A stretch of 64,000 nt of DNA, from NCBI GenBank assembly GCA_002049455.2, contig KV918949.1:1-64000 (forward strand). Reading direction: 5' to 3'. Origin of the DNA: Porphyra umbilicalis (lineage: Eukaryota > Rhodophyta > Bangiophyceae > Bangiales > Bangiaceae). Both the position numbers and the translations under genes were made by a program. Shown one piece after another: positions 12,326 through 23,094 of this stretch; the stretch's first letter is position 1; each line of letters starts with the position of its first letter. The notes under the pieces were generated by a model. It was not told the DNA's origin and did no database searches. It saw only the letters and a program-made list of their open reading frames with translations.

Positions 12326-13093
12326 TGTGGGGGAAACCCCCTCTCCCCTGATGACGCGATCCCCCCGGTATGAGCCGGGGAAAAGGCCGCGAGCACACAC
12401 GCAATGCCCCTAGAGGGAGCGGTGTGCGGCGCCCCTTCGGGGCGCATGACAGGTGGCGCTCAGGGCCACCCCCGATTCTGACATCCCCCTTGCCCAGAGG
12501 CAGAGGGGGATAGGGCCTGACGCGGACGAGGGGCCACGCGACCCCTCGATCCTGGCCCCCTAGAGGGGCCTGGAATCTTGTGGAAGCTCCTTTGGCTGGG
12601 GAGAAGCCCGGGGCCGAGATTAGATCTCGGCCACTGTCGATATCCCACGAGGACTTCGATCGGAGAGTTGAAAATCTGGGGATAAGTCCCTAGTGATGTA
12701 TTGGGCAATTTCAGTCCAAGCTGGCCTAAATCCAGGGACCATATCTCTTTTCCAGTGGAAGGGGGTCCCTTGATCCGTGGCAGGGGCCACCAGAACCCCT
12801 CATCAGGGACCGTGGCCCGTCGGGCCCCGGCCCCCCTACGACCGTCTTTTCCTGGGTCGGGATTGTGCACGTCCTGCGTCTTGTTTCTGAGGGTATATGA
12901 GTGTATGCTTTGGGGTCATCGTGCGTACTCGAATAAATCAGCGTTGCGTTTGCGTTAGTTCCGGCGTTCTGGTGCGCTCCGCGTCCTGTGATCCAGGCGT
13001 TTGTGTTCTTTCTCCTTTGTGTCGCTCTGCATCCTGTGCTGGGTTTTCTGACGGGGCCGTGCCCCGTCGGCTTTGCGGGCAGAAACCACTACA
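12326..13093 (+). repeat. 5' LTR with promoter and polyA signal
   Basis: Canonical TG...CA ends. A TATA-like box lies at 12894-12900 and an AATAAA signal at 12932-12937, so U3, R and U5 are in the expected order. The 3' copy lies 8912 bp downstream. Scattered differences include 12364-12372, where the 3' copy has more G. Confidence 0.93.
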
Positions 13094-13095
13094 TT

Positions 13096-13112
13096 TGGTG
13101 GATCAACTGGGG
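13096..13112 (+). other. Primer binding site
   Basis: TGGTGGATCAACTGGGG begins two bases after the 5' LTR, the expected place and TGG start for a tRNA-primed minus-strand site. I cannot assign the tRNA. Confidence 0.6.
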
Positions 13113-13268
13113 ACAGGGTCTGGCCCTTCTTGATCAGTCGGGTCTACCCTGTGTCAGTTCTCCCAGTGGCCTTTCTGCTGTGCTTTGTCTTGCCCTTGGG
13201 TGTGACTGTTCTTTTGAGATCGTCTCTGAGGATTGATTGTTTCCGCAGGAGGACGAAGTCTTCCCGCC

Positions 13269-14673
13269 ATGGACACCACTGGGGTGGCGGAGACCGGCGC
13301 CCCGGGCGCCGGCAACCCGTCACGGGGCGACCGTGACGGAGCCAGCGAGGGCTCGGGGTCTCAGGACCCCGGAGGGATCCCTCCTCGGCGGGAGCGTCAA
13401 GCCGGCACCGCCACGCCGGAGCGTGGCGCGCCGGGCGACGGGCGTGGAGACGGAAGAGTATTCCCGTCTCTTCCCCCCCATGGTGCGGGGGGCACAGGCG
13501 GAAGGGTATTCCCGTCTCTCCCCCCCCAAGGAGCGGGGGATGTAGACGGAGGGGTATTCCCGTCTCTTCCCCCCCAAGGTGCGGGGGGCGTAGGTGGAAG
13601 GGAATTCCCACCTCCTCCCCTCCAAGGTGTGGAGGGTGGAGTCGGGAGGGAATTCCCGCCTCCACCTTCTCTAACCCCGAGTAGGCGGGACCAAGCGGTC
13701 CCTCGTTTACCATGGGGCCCATATGACGGGCTGGCGAGAGCCGCCGGCCCACCCTGAACACCTCCTCGTGGAGGTGTTGACCGGGCCCCAACGGGGGCCC
13801 AAGACGCAGCTGCCATATCGGCAGCCCTACGGGATTCGTTGGACGCTTTGATTAGCCCGTTACACGATCGACTGTCTCTCATCGAGACAGCCCTCGGGAC
13901 CACTAGACGGTCCCGGCGCCGACGTCGGCGCATGAGTTCCTCCTCCTCGGACGGGGAGTACTCCGGGGGAGACGGGGGTCGCCTTGTGCCCCGTCGATCG
14001 GTCACTGGTGACCTAGGGCACGAGCTGGAATGGGAATCCCACCGTTGGATTCCCTTTAAGATCGTCCCCGCGGACGACCTCTATGCCGCAGTCTTAGACT
14101 GCGCAACTTATGCTTTGGCGAATACCGACATCCGGTACGACCGGACCATGGCGCACGGCCCAGGCCGTCTGCGTAAGGATGTATCGGCCACTTTTGGCCA
14201 TGATCCAGAGTGGGATGGGACGCCCGCCTTTGGCGTCTTCGAATTCCTCAGCCGCTTCGTAAAAGCGGGTGACGACAATGACGTCTCGGAGGGCCGAGCC
14301 CTGTATCTTCTTCCCGAGTTCACTAAGGGAAGGGCCTCGAGGGCCTTCCCCACGGACTAACCCCAAGGGTGGAGAAGCGGGTCGTCCCGGGCGACCCCGG
14401 ACAAATGACTGTCTCGCATGTAACATGCGGGGGCACTTCTTTAGAGAGTGTCCCCGCCTTGATGCGGGGACAAAAGCTCTGTTGACCAAAGCCTTTCTGG
14501 AGCGGTGCGAAGAGCGCCGCAAGGCGGACAAGGAAGTCCGTAAGGGACAACCGGTCGCGGCGGTGAGGGAACATTATGGTCTCCCGTGGTCGTCCTCGGA
14601 CGACTCACCCTCCCCAGAGAGGGATGCGGCCGAGCAGGACGAGGAGGACAACTCCCCCTCGGGAAACGAGTAG
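13269..14673 (+). pseudogene. gag polyprotein with CCHC zinc knuckle, broken
   Basis: Gag forms the particle shell and binds the element RNA. The start at 13269 has a strong context (GCCATGG). The N-terminal part is Gly/Pro-rich and holds five 16-residue repeats. A TGA at 13755-13757 interrupts the frame, which then continues through a basic Arg/Ser stretch and a capsid-like segment (ending EFLSRFVKAGDDNDVSEGRA, about 14230-14300) to a stop at 14358-14360. The zinc knuckle CLACNMRGHFFRECP (CX2CX4HX4C) lies in the next frame, with a stop at 14671-14673. The capsid region between the last helix and the knuckle is far shorter than in typical Ty3 gag, so a deletion plus frame change near 14345-14370 is likely. 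Confidence 0.85.
13440..13685 (+). repeat. 48-bp tandem repeat inside gag, about five copies
   Basis: GTATTCCCGTCTC recurs at 13458, 13506 and 13554, with diverged copies near 13602 and 13650. The period of 48 bp is 16 codons, so the gag frame is kept. Confidence 0.85.
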
Positions 14674-17600
14674 CGGGTGGGGTTGTCCCACCCGTCCGGG
14701 AGACGAATGGAGTCGACCGGAGATGCAAGTCATCTCGTAGAGCCGGGAGAAACCGGCCTAGTCGAGTAGGGGGGGCCTCCCAAGGGAGACCCCCAAAGGG
14801 AACGCCTTGCGCGTTCATGCCGTCCTCTAGTTACCAACTAGCCGTCCGGTTATTCCTGACGGCAGGATTTGATCTCACTACCCGGGCTATATTGGATACG
14901 GGTAGTGGCCCAACGCTAATAGACCGGCGGCTATTGCCGGTCGACACCCCGCTATAACCGCTGGGTGATCTCGCGAAGATGTTCCATGATGTCAATGGGG
15001 GCTGGCTCCCCATTGTTGGAGCTGTCTGTCTTGGTGTGACCCTTGGGGGTCAGACCTCCTACATCTCCTTTGGAGTCGTGAACAATATGAGTGTCCCAGC
15101 TATTTTGGGCACCTCCTTTATCGACGTTGCGACAAAAAACATTGCAACACAGGAGCAACATGTGGAACTCCTAGACGGCACCAAGGTGCCGATCAAAAGG
15201 AGGGGAGCCCCTAGGGGACGCCCCGACCCCTCCATTTCGGCGGTCTGTGCTTGCCCCGAGGGGCTAACGGCTCAACTGAAGCCGGCCCAGAAGACCTGGG
15301 TTCAACCCGGGACGATAGCCCATGTTCTCGTAAGAAGTACATAAACGGGGCATGGCCTCGTGAGAGGGCGACCGCCTTTGTACCACAAGCATGGTCTACA
15401 GGTCGCCCAAGGCCCGGCCATAATGATGGCAGACGAGCCCATAACCATCCAGGTGATGCACCTGGGCGTTACGCCGTTGCGGCTAACAACCGATATGACC
15501 ATCGGGTACATCGACGCCCACGAGGGGCCGACGTACGAGGTCTCGGAGAGCGAGCTCAAGGAGATCGCTACGCCCCCTAAGGGGGTAGAGGGTTCACCTC
15601 TGCCGAAGGTGGATGTTTCTTCGGTGCTGGCGGAGTGGTCGGGGCCCGTAAAGGCCCTCCTCCAAAAGCATTCCTCCCTTTGGGAGGGAAAGCTCGGCCT
15701 AATTCGAGGTGTGGAACACCGAATCCTACTGAAGCCTTGGGCTGTCCCCGTGAGACAACACCCGTACAAGGCCGGGCCAATGGCCCGGGAGAGAGAAAGA
15801 GGGGAAGTCGAGCGTATGCGCTCGATGGACGTCATTGAGCCCGCGAGTGGGGAATGGGCTAGCCCCGTGGTGATGGTCATGAAGCCTGATGGTTCGGTAC
15901 GCTTCTGTATCGATTACAGAAAGCTCGACTTGATGACTATCAAGGATGCGTATCCCATCCCACGGATGGATGAGTGCATCGACTCCCTAGGGGACGCCAG
16001 GGTGTTCTCCACCCTGGATTGTAATGCGGGTTACTGGTAAATACCAGTAGCCGAGGAGGACAAACATCTCACGGCTTTCACGTGCCACTCGGGCGCGTGG
16101 CAGTGCGTGCGCCTTCCCTTTGGGTTGTGCAACGCCCCTGCGACTTTCCAACGCGCCATGGATATCATCCTGGCCGGCGTGAAGTGGCAGATATGTTTGG
16201 TGTATCTGGATGATGTGATTGTTTTCTCGGGTTCCCCCGAAGAACACTGACAGCACCTGGACGAGGTGCTGATCCTGCTCGGGAAGGCAGGGGTCACCTT
16301 GAAGGCGTCTAAGTGCCACTTCTTCCAGGAAGAAGTGCAATACCTTGGTCATGTGATCCGACCAGGACGGGTACATGTCCTGGAGAAACACCTCCGGGCG
16401 CTTCGGGGTCTCCGTTATCCGGAAACCCAAACGCAGATGAAGAGCTTTCTGGGTATGTGCGGCGTATACCGCCGCTTCGTAGCAGACTTCGCTAAGATAG
16501 CGAAGACACTAACGGCGCTTACAAGCACCAAGCTTCCTAAGAAGCTTCCTCCACCCTCAGGGAAGGAGACGGACGCCTTTGAGATACTCCGAGGACGTCT
16601 ATTAGACGCCCCTATCCTAGCCCTGCCCAAGAGGCACGGGCATTATATCGTCGATATCGACGCCAGCTATGAACAGCTGGGTTGTTGCCTACAGCAACAA
16701 AAGTCCGACGGGGAATACCACACCATCGGCTACTATAGCCGTGCTCTTCTCCCTGCGGAGAAGAACTATTTCGCCACGGAGATCGAAGCGCTAGGCGTCG
16801 TCTGGGCCGTGACCTATTTACGGTCCTACCTAGAAGGTGCGGAATTTGTGGTGCGGTGCGATCACCGCGCCCTGTTATCGGTTCTCACTAGTATGAGTCC
16901 GAATGCTCGGATTAACCGATGGCGACTCCGACTATCGGAGTACAATTATGAAATACGGCATAAGCCGGGAAAGGATCACAAAGTGGCAGACGCGCTATCG
17001 CGTCTCCCTACAGAGGGTTTGGACACCTCGCCCCTGGACGAGGACATCCCCGTCCTAGCTGTCGAGACCCGGGCCAGTGACGTCTTACAAGAAACGTCAC
17101 CGGAGGAGGCCCCTATGGGGGCCCTGACGGACCGAGAGATTATCCTGGGCCAGGCCGAGGACGCCTTTTGCCAGGCCAGGCTTAAAGAGCTCGATGCTCT
17201 TTCGCCCCCCGACCCCACGTGGAGTCGTCAGGCGTTCTTCTTCCGAGAAAAGAACGGGCTACTCTGCCGTCGCTCGGTGTACGGACGGGAAACACAAGTG
17301 GTTATCCCCGAGGCGCTAAAGAAGCGCCTCCTAACTCACCAACACCAGTCGGTGTTAGCCGGGCATCCCGGCTCGAGAAAGATGTATTACACCCTTCGTA
17401 GGTATGTGTACAGGCCTACTATGGTCGTGGACGTGTACAAGCACGTGGAGCAATGCCCCGCGTGCGCCAAGAACCGTCTCTCAGAGAGAAAACATACGAC
17501 GGTGATGAAGTTGTTCGCCGCCGACGAGCCCTTCTCGGGGCTTGCCATGGACCTGTTGGGCCCACTGCCCACCTCTAGAGGGGGGCACAAGCACGTCCTG

Positions 17601-18731
17601 GTCATCCGTGACCGGTTCACGAAGTTGACAAGAGCGATCCCCCTGAGGGAAGCCACGGCCCTGACCGTGGCATCAGCCTTTATAGATACATGGGTTGCCG
17701 CATACGGCATCCCCGACACTGTCCTTACAGACAACGGAACGCAGTTTGCCTCGGTGTATTACCAGGGCATCCGGGGTTTACTCGGTATAGCCTCGAACTC
17801 TACCTCGCCTTATCACCCGCAGACGAACGGGCAGGTGGAGCGGTATAACCGCACCCTCGTTCGACAGCTCCGCTGCTATGTGGCGGAGCACCAAGCCGAG
17901 TGGGACAGCCATCTGTCCCTCTTGACAACTGCGTACAATACGCAGGTCCATTCTAGCACTGGGGAAATCCCCTTTGCTTTCGTGAGCCCGAGGCGGCTCC
18001 AACTCAATGGGATTGAGAGGATGCCTCGGCTGAGACAAGCCGAGGAACGACCCGTCGACGCCAGCTCGGCGGCGAAACAATATGTTGAGGACCTGAAGGC
18101 CCTCATTCCCAAGGTCCGGGAGCACCTGGGGAAAGCCCAGGCAGCGTACAAGCGCGCCTTCGATGCGCGCGCTCGAGAGAAGAATAACCAGCTAAAAGCT
18201 GGGGACTGGGTCTATCTGGATGCCCACTCCCGCTCGCCAAAGAAGCTTGGATTCAAGACCCAGGGGCCTTATATGGTACTATAGACCTATGGGTACCGAT
18301 TCCTGATAGAGAGCCCCAGGGGCATCAGGACGGTGAGCAGTGACCATGTCACTGGAGCTCCCACGCCCCCGGCGCGGGATGCCAAGTGGACCCGTGCCCT
18401 GAAGGCACAAGCCCTCTTTAAGGAGGGGACCCACCTTAAGGATGGTCCCGAATACGTGTTTGAAAAATTTATCAAACATGGTTGGAATGATGACGGGCAA
18501 TTGAAGCTCTTAGTCAAATGGTTTGGGTTTCCCGAAGGGGAAGCCACGTGGCAATTTGCCTCTTCTCTTCAGAGAGAAGCCCTCCGGAAATACTGTCTCT
18601 GGAAGAAAATTAAACTCCCCGCCTTGACGCGGGAAGGGGTATACTTCTCTGACGAAGTCAAGAAAAGGGTACAAGACCTGCGAGTCGCTCGGGCGGCCGT
18701 AGAGACAAAGGTCACAAAGAAGAGGGGCTAA
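14586..18731 (+). pseudogene. pol polyprotein: protease, RT, RNase H, integrase, chromodomain
   Basis: One plus frame encodes all enzymes needed to copy and insert the element. Protease: AILDTGSGPTLIDRRLL and LGTSFID. Reverse transcriptase: FCIDYRKLD, LPFGLCNAPATFQ and YLDD (16203-16214). RNase H: DIDASYEQLG, TEIEALG, RCDHRAL, ADALSR. Integrase: HQHQSVLAGHPG plus CPAC for zinc, then MDLLGPLP, LTDNGTQFAS and HPQTNGQVERYNRTL as the D,D,E triad. A GPY motif follows. The chromodomain (18450-18600) includes LLVKWFGFPEGEATWQ. In-frame stops: TAA 14955-14957, TAA 15342-15344, TAA 16038-16040, TGA 16248-16250, TAG 18282-18284. The frame never changes, so these are point lesions. The chromodomain places it among chromoviruses, which target particular chromatin. 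Pol overlaps the end of gag in another frame. Confidence 0.95.
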
Positions 18732-18861
18732 GCCCCTTTATTCCAAACGGGGCCCTCTCTCACTCTCCCCCACAGTGCGGCACCTCCCTTTAAAGAGGGC
18801 GGTGAAGGGTAACACAACCAATGACCGAGGGACAGGGGTGCCAAGCACCCCCGGTGACAAG

Positions 18862-20862
18862 TCACCAACCCCCGGAGCGAGAACCAAAGTCAGGGTTATA
18901 GCCCTGACCGGGATCATCATCGCGCGAGTAATACCCCGGCCCCGAGAAGGTCGGGGGTGTCGCCGAGGGACCAGTCGCCGTCCCATCAGGGACAGGAATA
19001 GCAATACTAGAGCCCGCCCCATAATGGGACGGGGTAGCCGATCCCGAGCCCGCCCCATAAGGGGGCGGGGCTACCGAACCCAAGGCCGCCCCATAATGGG
19101 ATGGAACAGAAGAGCCAGGCCCCACCCCGTAGTGGGGTGGGGAAGGGGACGGCGGACGCTGTAGCGTCGCCGACGAAATACCACCCCCGGCCGGAACCGG
19201 GGGTGACACCATGTTACGAATGGACCATCCCGCCAAGATGGTGTTGTTCTCGGCCACGGCGGCGCCATACTCCTCCGCCAAGAGGCGGCAGATCGAGTCG
19301 ACCGTACTCAAAGAGTACAGCACGTCCGCTTCTCGGTCACCCATAGGGCGTGACACAATAACGGCCATCTCGTTGCGAAGCCGCACCAAGGTGCGGCTTA
19401 GGGCCATCATCAGGGTGTGATCGACCCCGTTGGTAAGGATCGGGGGGAGCTCCTCTAGGGAGCGGGCCAAGCCATCCCACACCGCACGCCGCACAGGTCG
19501 AGGGTTCCCCAGTTGGGCGGCCCCGTCCCACGAGAACAAGGGAAGGGATGCCTACGGCGGACCCGAACGTCCCCCAATAAGGGGAACCGACCCTCCTCCG
19601 GGGTAAATACGACGCGACCGGCCATAGCGTCTACCCCCACGGGGGGTGTAAGGACGAGAGACCGCCCCCCCAAGGGGCGGGGCCGGATACGGCACCCCCG
19701 CGAAGCTCGCGGGAGGCGACGCCGGCCGTGCCGCCGCGGGAGCCAAAAGGGCCGCCGGACCGTAACGGTTCGGCCCGGCTGTGGCCAGGTCCCGATCAAG
19801 GGGACGAAGACGCAGTTTATGAGTGACATCCCTCCCATAAGGGAGGGTGGAGTCACCAAGGCCCTCCATGAGGACCAAGACCCCGTCATCGTCAAGTACC
19901 TTGGCACACCGGAAGACCCCTCGGGGGCTCTCATCATAAAGCAGCCACAACTCCTTCCCATGCTCCTCACAAGGCGGAGGAGCTCTAACCCGGCCTCCAA
20001 GAGGGGCCAAGCGGACGGGTCGGCCGAGCACAGTCGCTCTGCCGTGAGCTCAACAAAAGCCGTCCGCAGGACCAGTAGAAGACGCCACAGATGGCCGTGG
20101 TGGCGGATGCTGCCGACGAAGACGTCGGCCACCCCGGCGGCCCAAAGGGTCGCCAACATAATGTGGTAGGGTCCCCCGAGGACCTCTCCCATCAGCTTGC
20201 TGCCACGCAGCGCCACCATCTGCGGCATTCGAGCGGTCATACCGCGCGGCACCTCGACCGACGCCCACCACAGGGGGGCCATCGGATACAGGGCTACGCC
20301 GAGATACCGGAACTTCTCGGACCTCCCGCTGCTCATGGAGCACCAGGACGCCCAGGGTAGTGCGAATCGTCCACTCCCCCAGGGCGCCGGGTACAAAGTA
20401 CCCGCGGTCCTCCTCCCCCAACTTGGGGGGGGTGCCAGTGTAGTAGTCGCACGAGAAGTAGGGCTTGTCGCCTTCCTCCGGGGGGAGGTCTCGCTCCGCC
20501 AAATGGCGAAGCACCTGACACACCCGCCAGTCCTCCTGGCGACGGAGAAAGGGAAATTCCGTTGCCGTCCCCTCGGGGACGGCGTCCAACGGGCCATAGT
20601 TGGCCCGGATGGTAGTCCATAGACGGACCATGCGGCGGCCCTCAAGGACCGCATACCGCTGTTCCACCAGGGATCCCCCGAGGTCCCAGGGGAACCGGCG
20701 AAAAGATTCGTCGACGACGGCGGGAGTCGGCCAAGAAGCCGACAGGAGGGAGGCCAGGGTGCCGTCAATCTCCTCCTCCTCCCCGAGGACGTCACCAGGA
20801 GCACCGCCCCGACTGTCGACCGCCACGGCGGCTGTACCGTGGGCCGCATCGGCCGACGCCAT
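18862..20862 (-). pseudogene. Antisense extra ORF between pol and 3' LTR, about 660 residues, unrecognised
   Basis: The minus strand here reads as a protein of balanced composition, unlike the shadow frames around it. From Met 20862 it starts MASADAAHGTAAVAVDSRGG, then has an acidic patch and FRRFPWDLGGSLVEQRYAVL. Near 20310-20340 the sense moves to another frame (YLGVALYPMAPLWWASVEVP, then IMLATLWAAGVADVFVGSI). It returns to the first frame near 19990 (GKELWLLYDESPRGVFRCAK). After a TAG at 19552-19554 it continues to a stop at 18862. The last 100 residues are Gly/Ser/Pro/Tyr-rich, with repeats of the type SHYGAGS. I recognise no family. Antisense genes at this place are known in some plant Ty3 elements (for example Grande). 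Two compensating indels and one nonsense codon make this copy inactive. Confidence 0.65.
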
Positions 20863-21224
20863 CGGACCTTGCGAGACGGGGCCCCAAGAATTCCGAACAG
20901 CCTGACCCGTGGGCGGGGCACGAGGTCGGCGAAGAGGGGGGAAGAACCCCGGACACGCGCTCTCGGCGCTGTCCCACCTCGTGACGAAGAGGGTGCCCGC
21001 GGGACACCCGAGTAGTCCGGTCCCCGCCAACGAGGGGGACCGTTTTGTATGCCCTGGGGGGGGCGCTTACCGAGGCCCTCGTGGGGCCCGAGTCCGGGGG
21101 CGGCCCGCCAGGATGTCCCACAGAGGGGCCCTGGAGAGGCAAGGCCGAACGAACCGCCGGGGGCTCCCCCTGGGCAGTGTGTGGGCTGTTGGACACAGCC
21201 CCAGTTCTGCGAGACGCAGGCCCT

Positions 21225-21237
21225 AAGGTGGGGAATA
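21225..21237 (+). other. Polypurine tract
   Basis: The purine-rich run AAGGTGGGGAATA sits directly before the 3' LTR. It is in the right position and of the right kind to prime plus-strand synthesis. Confidence 0.6.
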
Positions 21238-22005
21238 TGTGGGGGAAACCCCCTCTCCCCTGATGACGCGATCCCCCCGGTATGAGCCGGGGGAGGGGCC
21301 GCGAGCACACACGCAATGCCCCTAGAGGGAGCGGTGTGCGGCGCCCCTTCGGGGCGCATGCCAGGTGGCGCTCAGGGCCACCCCCGAGTCTGACATCCCC
21401 CTTGCCCAGAGGCAGAGGGGGATAGGGCCTGACGCGGACGAGGGGCCACGCGACCCCTCGATCCTGGCCCCCTAGAGGGGCCTGGAATCTTGTGGAAGCT
21501 CCTTTGGCTGGGGAGAAGCCCGGGGCCGAGATTAGATCTCGGCCACTGTCGATATCCCACGAGGACTTCGATCGGAGAGTTGAAAATCTGGGGATAAGTC
21601 CCTAGTGATGTATTGGGCAATTTCAGTCCAAGCTGGCCTAAATCCAGGGACCATATCTCTTTTCCAGTGGAAGGGGGTCCCTTGATCCGTGGCAGGGGCC
21701 ACCAGGACCCCTCATCAGGGACCGAGGCCCGTCGGGCCCCGGCCCCCCTACGACCGTCTTTTCCTGGGTCGGGATTGTGCACGTCCTGCGTCTTGTTTCT
21801 GAGGGTATATGAGTGTATGCTTTGGGGTCATCGTGCGTACTCGAATAAATCAGCGTTGCGTTTGCGTTAGTTCCGGCGTTCTGGTGCGCTCCGCGCCCTG
21901 TGATCCAGGCGTTTGTGTTCTTTCTCCTTTGTGTCGCTCCGCATCCTGTGCTGGGTTTTCTGACGGGGCCGTGCCCCGTCGGCTTTGCGGGCAGAAACCA
22001 CTACA
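21238..22005 (+). repeat. 3' LTR
   Basis: Same length as the 5' LTR. TATA-like box at about 21806 and AATAAA at about 21844. It is followed at once by the GGTAG target duplication (22006-22010). Confidence 0.93.
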
Positions 22006-22833
22006 GGTAGGGAACTGCGAGAAGGTTTGAACGCGCACTCAGAGCTTGTCCCCGGAATGTCGCTTTGGCAGTCGACTAGAGACGGGGCGCCTCTCGCGTG
22101 CTACTATTCGGAACACGTGCGCGCCAAACTGCCTTAATGATGCACTATTCGACCGAATCAGTCCGTGCAATCCCAGCTCAGGAACAGAGTGTAACTCAGT
22201 CACAGGAACGGAGTAGAAATCCTTGGCACGTCGCGACGGAGACCCAAGCACTTGCGCAGACACTTTGTCACCACCGTGTGCGTCCTTGGGCTCCCCGCCC
22301 GCATCCATGGCAACGTTCCTGCGAACAGTGGCGTCAGGACCTTCTCTGCTGGTACCCGGCATGTGCTTGTTGAGTTTCTTTGGCGATGTAGTGTCTCTTC
22401 CGGCAGCCCCAGGCTTCTGTATGCTCTGCATCGGTGCAAGCGTTGCGCTAAGGACTCCTTCAATTCCTCTGGCCAAGTGGTTTGAGGATAGAGTGCCGGC
22501 CAAAACCTTTATGTCCTCTGCATCAAAGCTAGACAACTGATCATCGCGCCGTGAGGAAAGAGCCTCGCACAGCAAAGAAGGATAACCGACCAAAAGACCG
22601 ACTCCCACGGCGGCACCACACCATGGTCCTTCGGCAATACCACGGACTCATGTGCTAGGCCCTTCAACGGGGTTACGCCGTGCACCGCCATCGTCGCGTC
22701 GAACATGAGGTAACATACACAACTGATCATCGCGCAGTGAGGCAAGAGCCTCGCACAGCAAAGAAGGATAACCGACCAAAAGACCGACTCCCACGGCGGC
22801 ACCACACCATGGTCCTTCGGCAATACCACGGAC
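22006..22833 (-). pseudogene. Middle of the split gene: 62-residue repeats and JmjN-like segment
   Basis: This joins the giant repeat ORF (upstream on the minus strand) to the JmjC domain beyond the Ty3 insertion, all in one frame. It begins with two of three 62-residue repeats (VRGIAEGPWCGAA...LRDDQL). After SSFDAEDIKVLAGTLSS it runs into KDFYSVPVTELHSVPELGL and ASLRQFGAHVFRIVA. These resemble the JmjN pattern (FYPT..EF...YG..KIVPP), which normally precedes JmjC. Stops in frame are TGA at 22834-22836, 22648-22650 and 22039-22041. Past the last stop the frame reads VRVQTFSQFPT up to the Ty3 target site, then continues IMCDSF at 12320. JmjN assignment is by pattern only. Confidence 0.6.
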
Positions 22834-23094
22834 TCATGTGCTAGGCCCTTCAACGGGGTTACGCCGTGCACCGCCATCGTCGCGTCGAACATGAGGTAAC
22901 ATAAACAACTGATCATCGCGCAGTGAGGCAAGAGCCTCGCACAGCAAAGAAGGATCATCGATCAAAAGACCGACTCCCGCGGCGGCACCACACCATGGTC
23001 CTTCGGCAATGCCACGGACTCCTGTGCTAGGCCCTTCAACGGGGTTACGCCGTGCACCGCCATCGTCGCGTCGAACATGAGGTAACATACCAAC
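22534..23094 (-). repeat. 186-bp tandem repeat, three copies
   Basis: CAACTGATCATCGCGC recurs at 22534, 22720 and 22906, a period of 186 bp (62 codons). Copies at 22534 and 22720 both carry a TGA (22648-22650, 22834-22836) where the third copy has GGA. Confidence 0.93.

Larger units (their letters stand above)
12326..22005 (+). mobile_element. Ty3/gypsy chromovirus, complete with two LTRs, defective
   Basis: The element is 9680 bp. Two 768-bp LTRs (12326-13093 and 21238-22005) begin TGTGGGGG and end CTACA. GGTAG flanks both sides (12321-12325, 22006-22010) as a 5-bp target duplication. Order: PBS, gag with zinc knuckle, protease, RT, RNase H, integrase, chromodomain, then an antisense gene, polypurine tract and 3' LTR. 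By eye the LTRs differ at about nine positions (near 99 percent identity), so insertion is recent. Gag and pol nevertheless contain several nonsense codons, so this copy probably moved using proteins from another copy. It sits inside the JmjN-JmjC gene. Confidence 0.95.

Noticed and set aside
19455..21359. Single 634-codon minus ORF as one protein
   Set aside because: Only its middle part (about 20310-19990) is protein-like; before and after, the sense lies in another frame, so the uninterrupted frame is a coincidence.
22509..22958. Hydrophobic minus-strand ORF with repeated LLCCARLLPHCAMIS
   Set aside because: A second frame of the 186-bp repeats; the JmjC-linked frame explains the same DNA.
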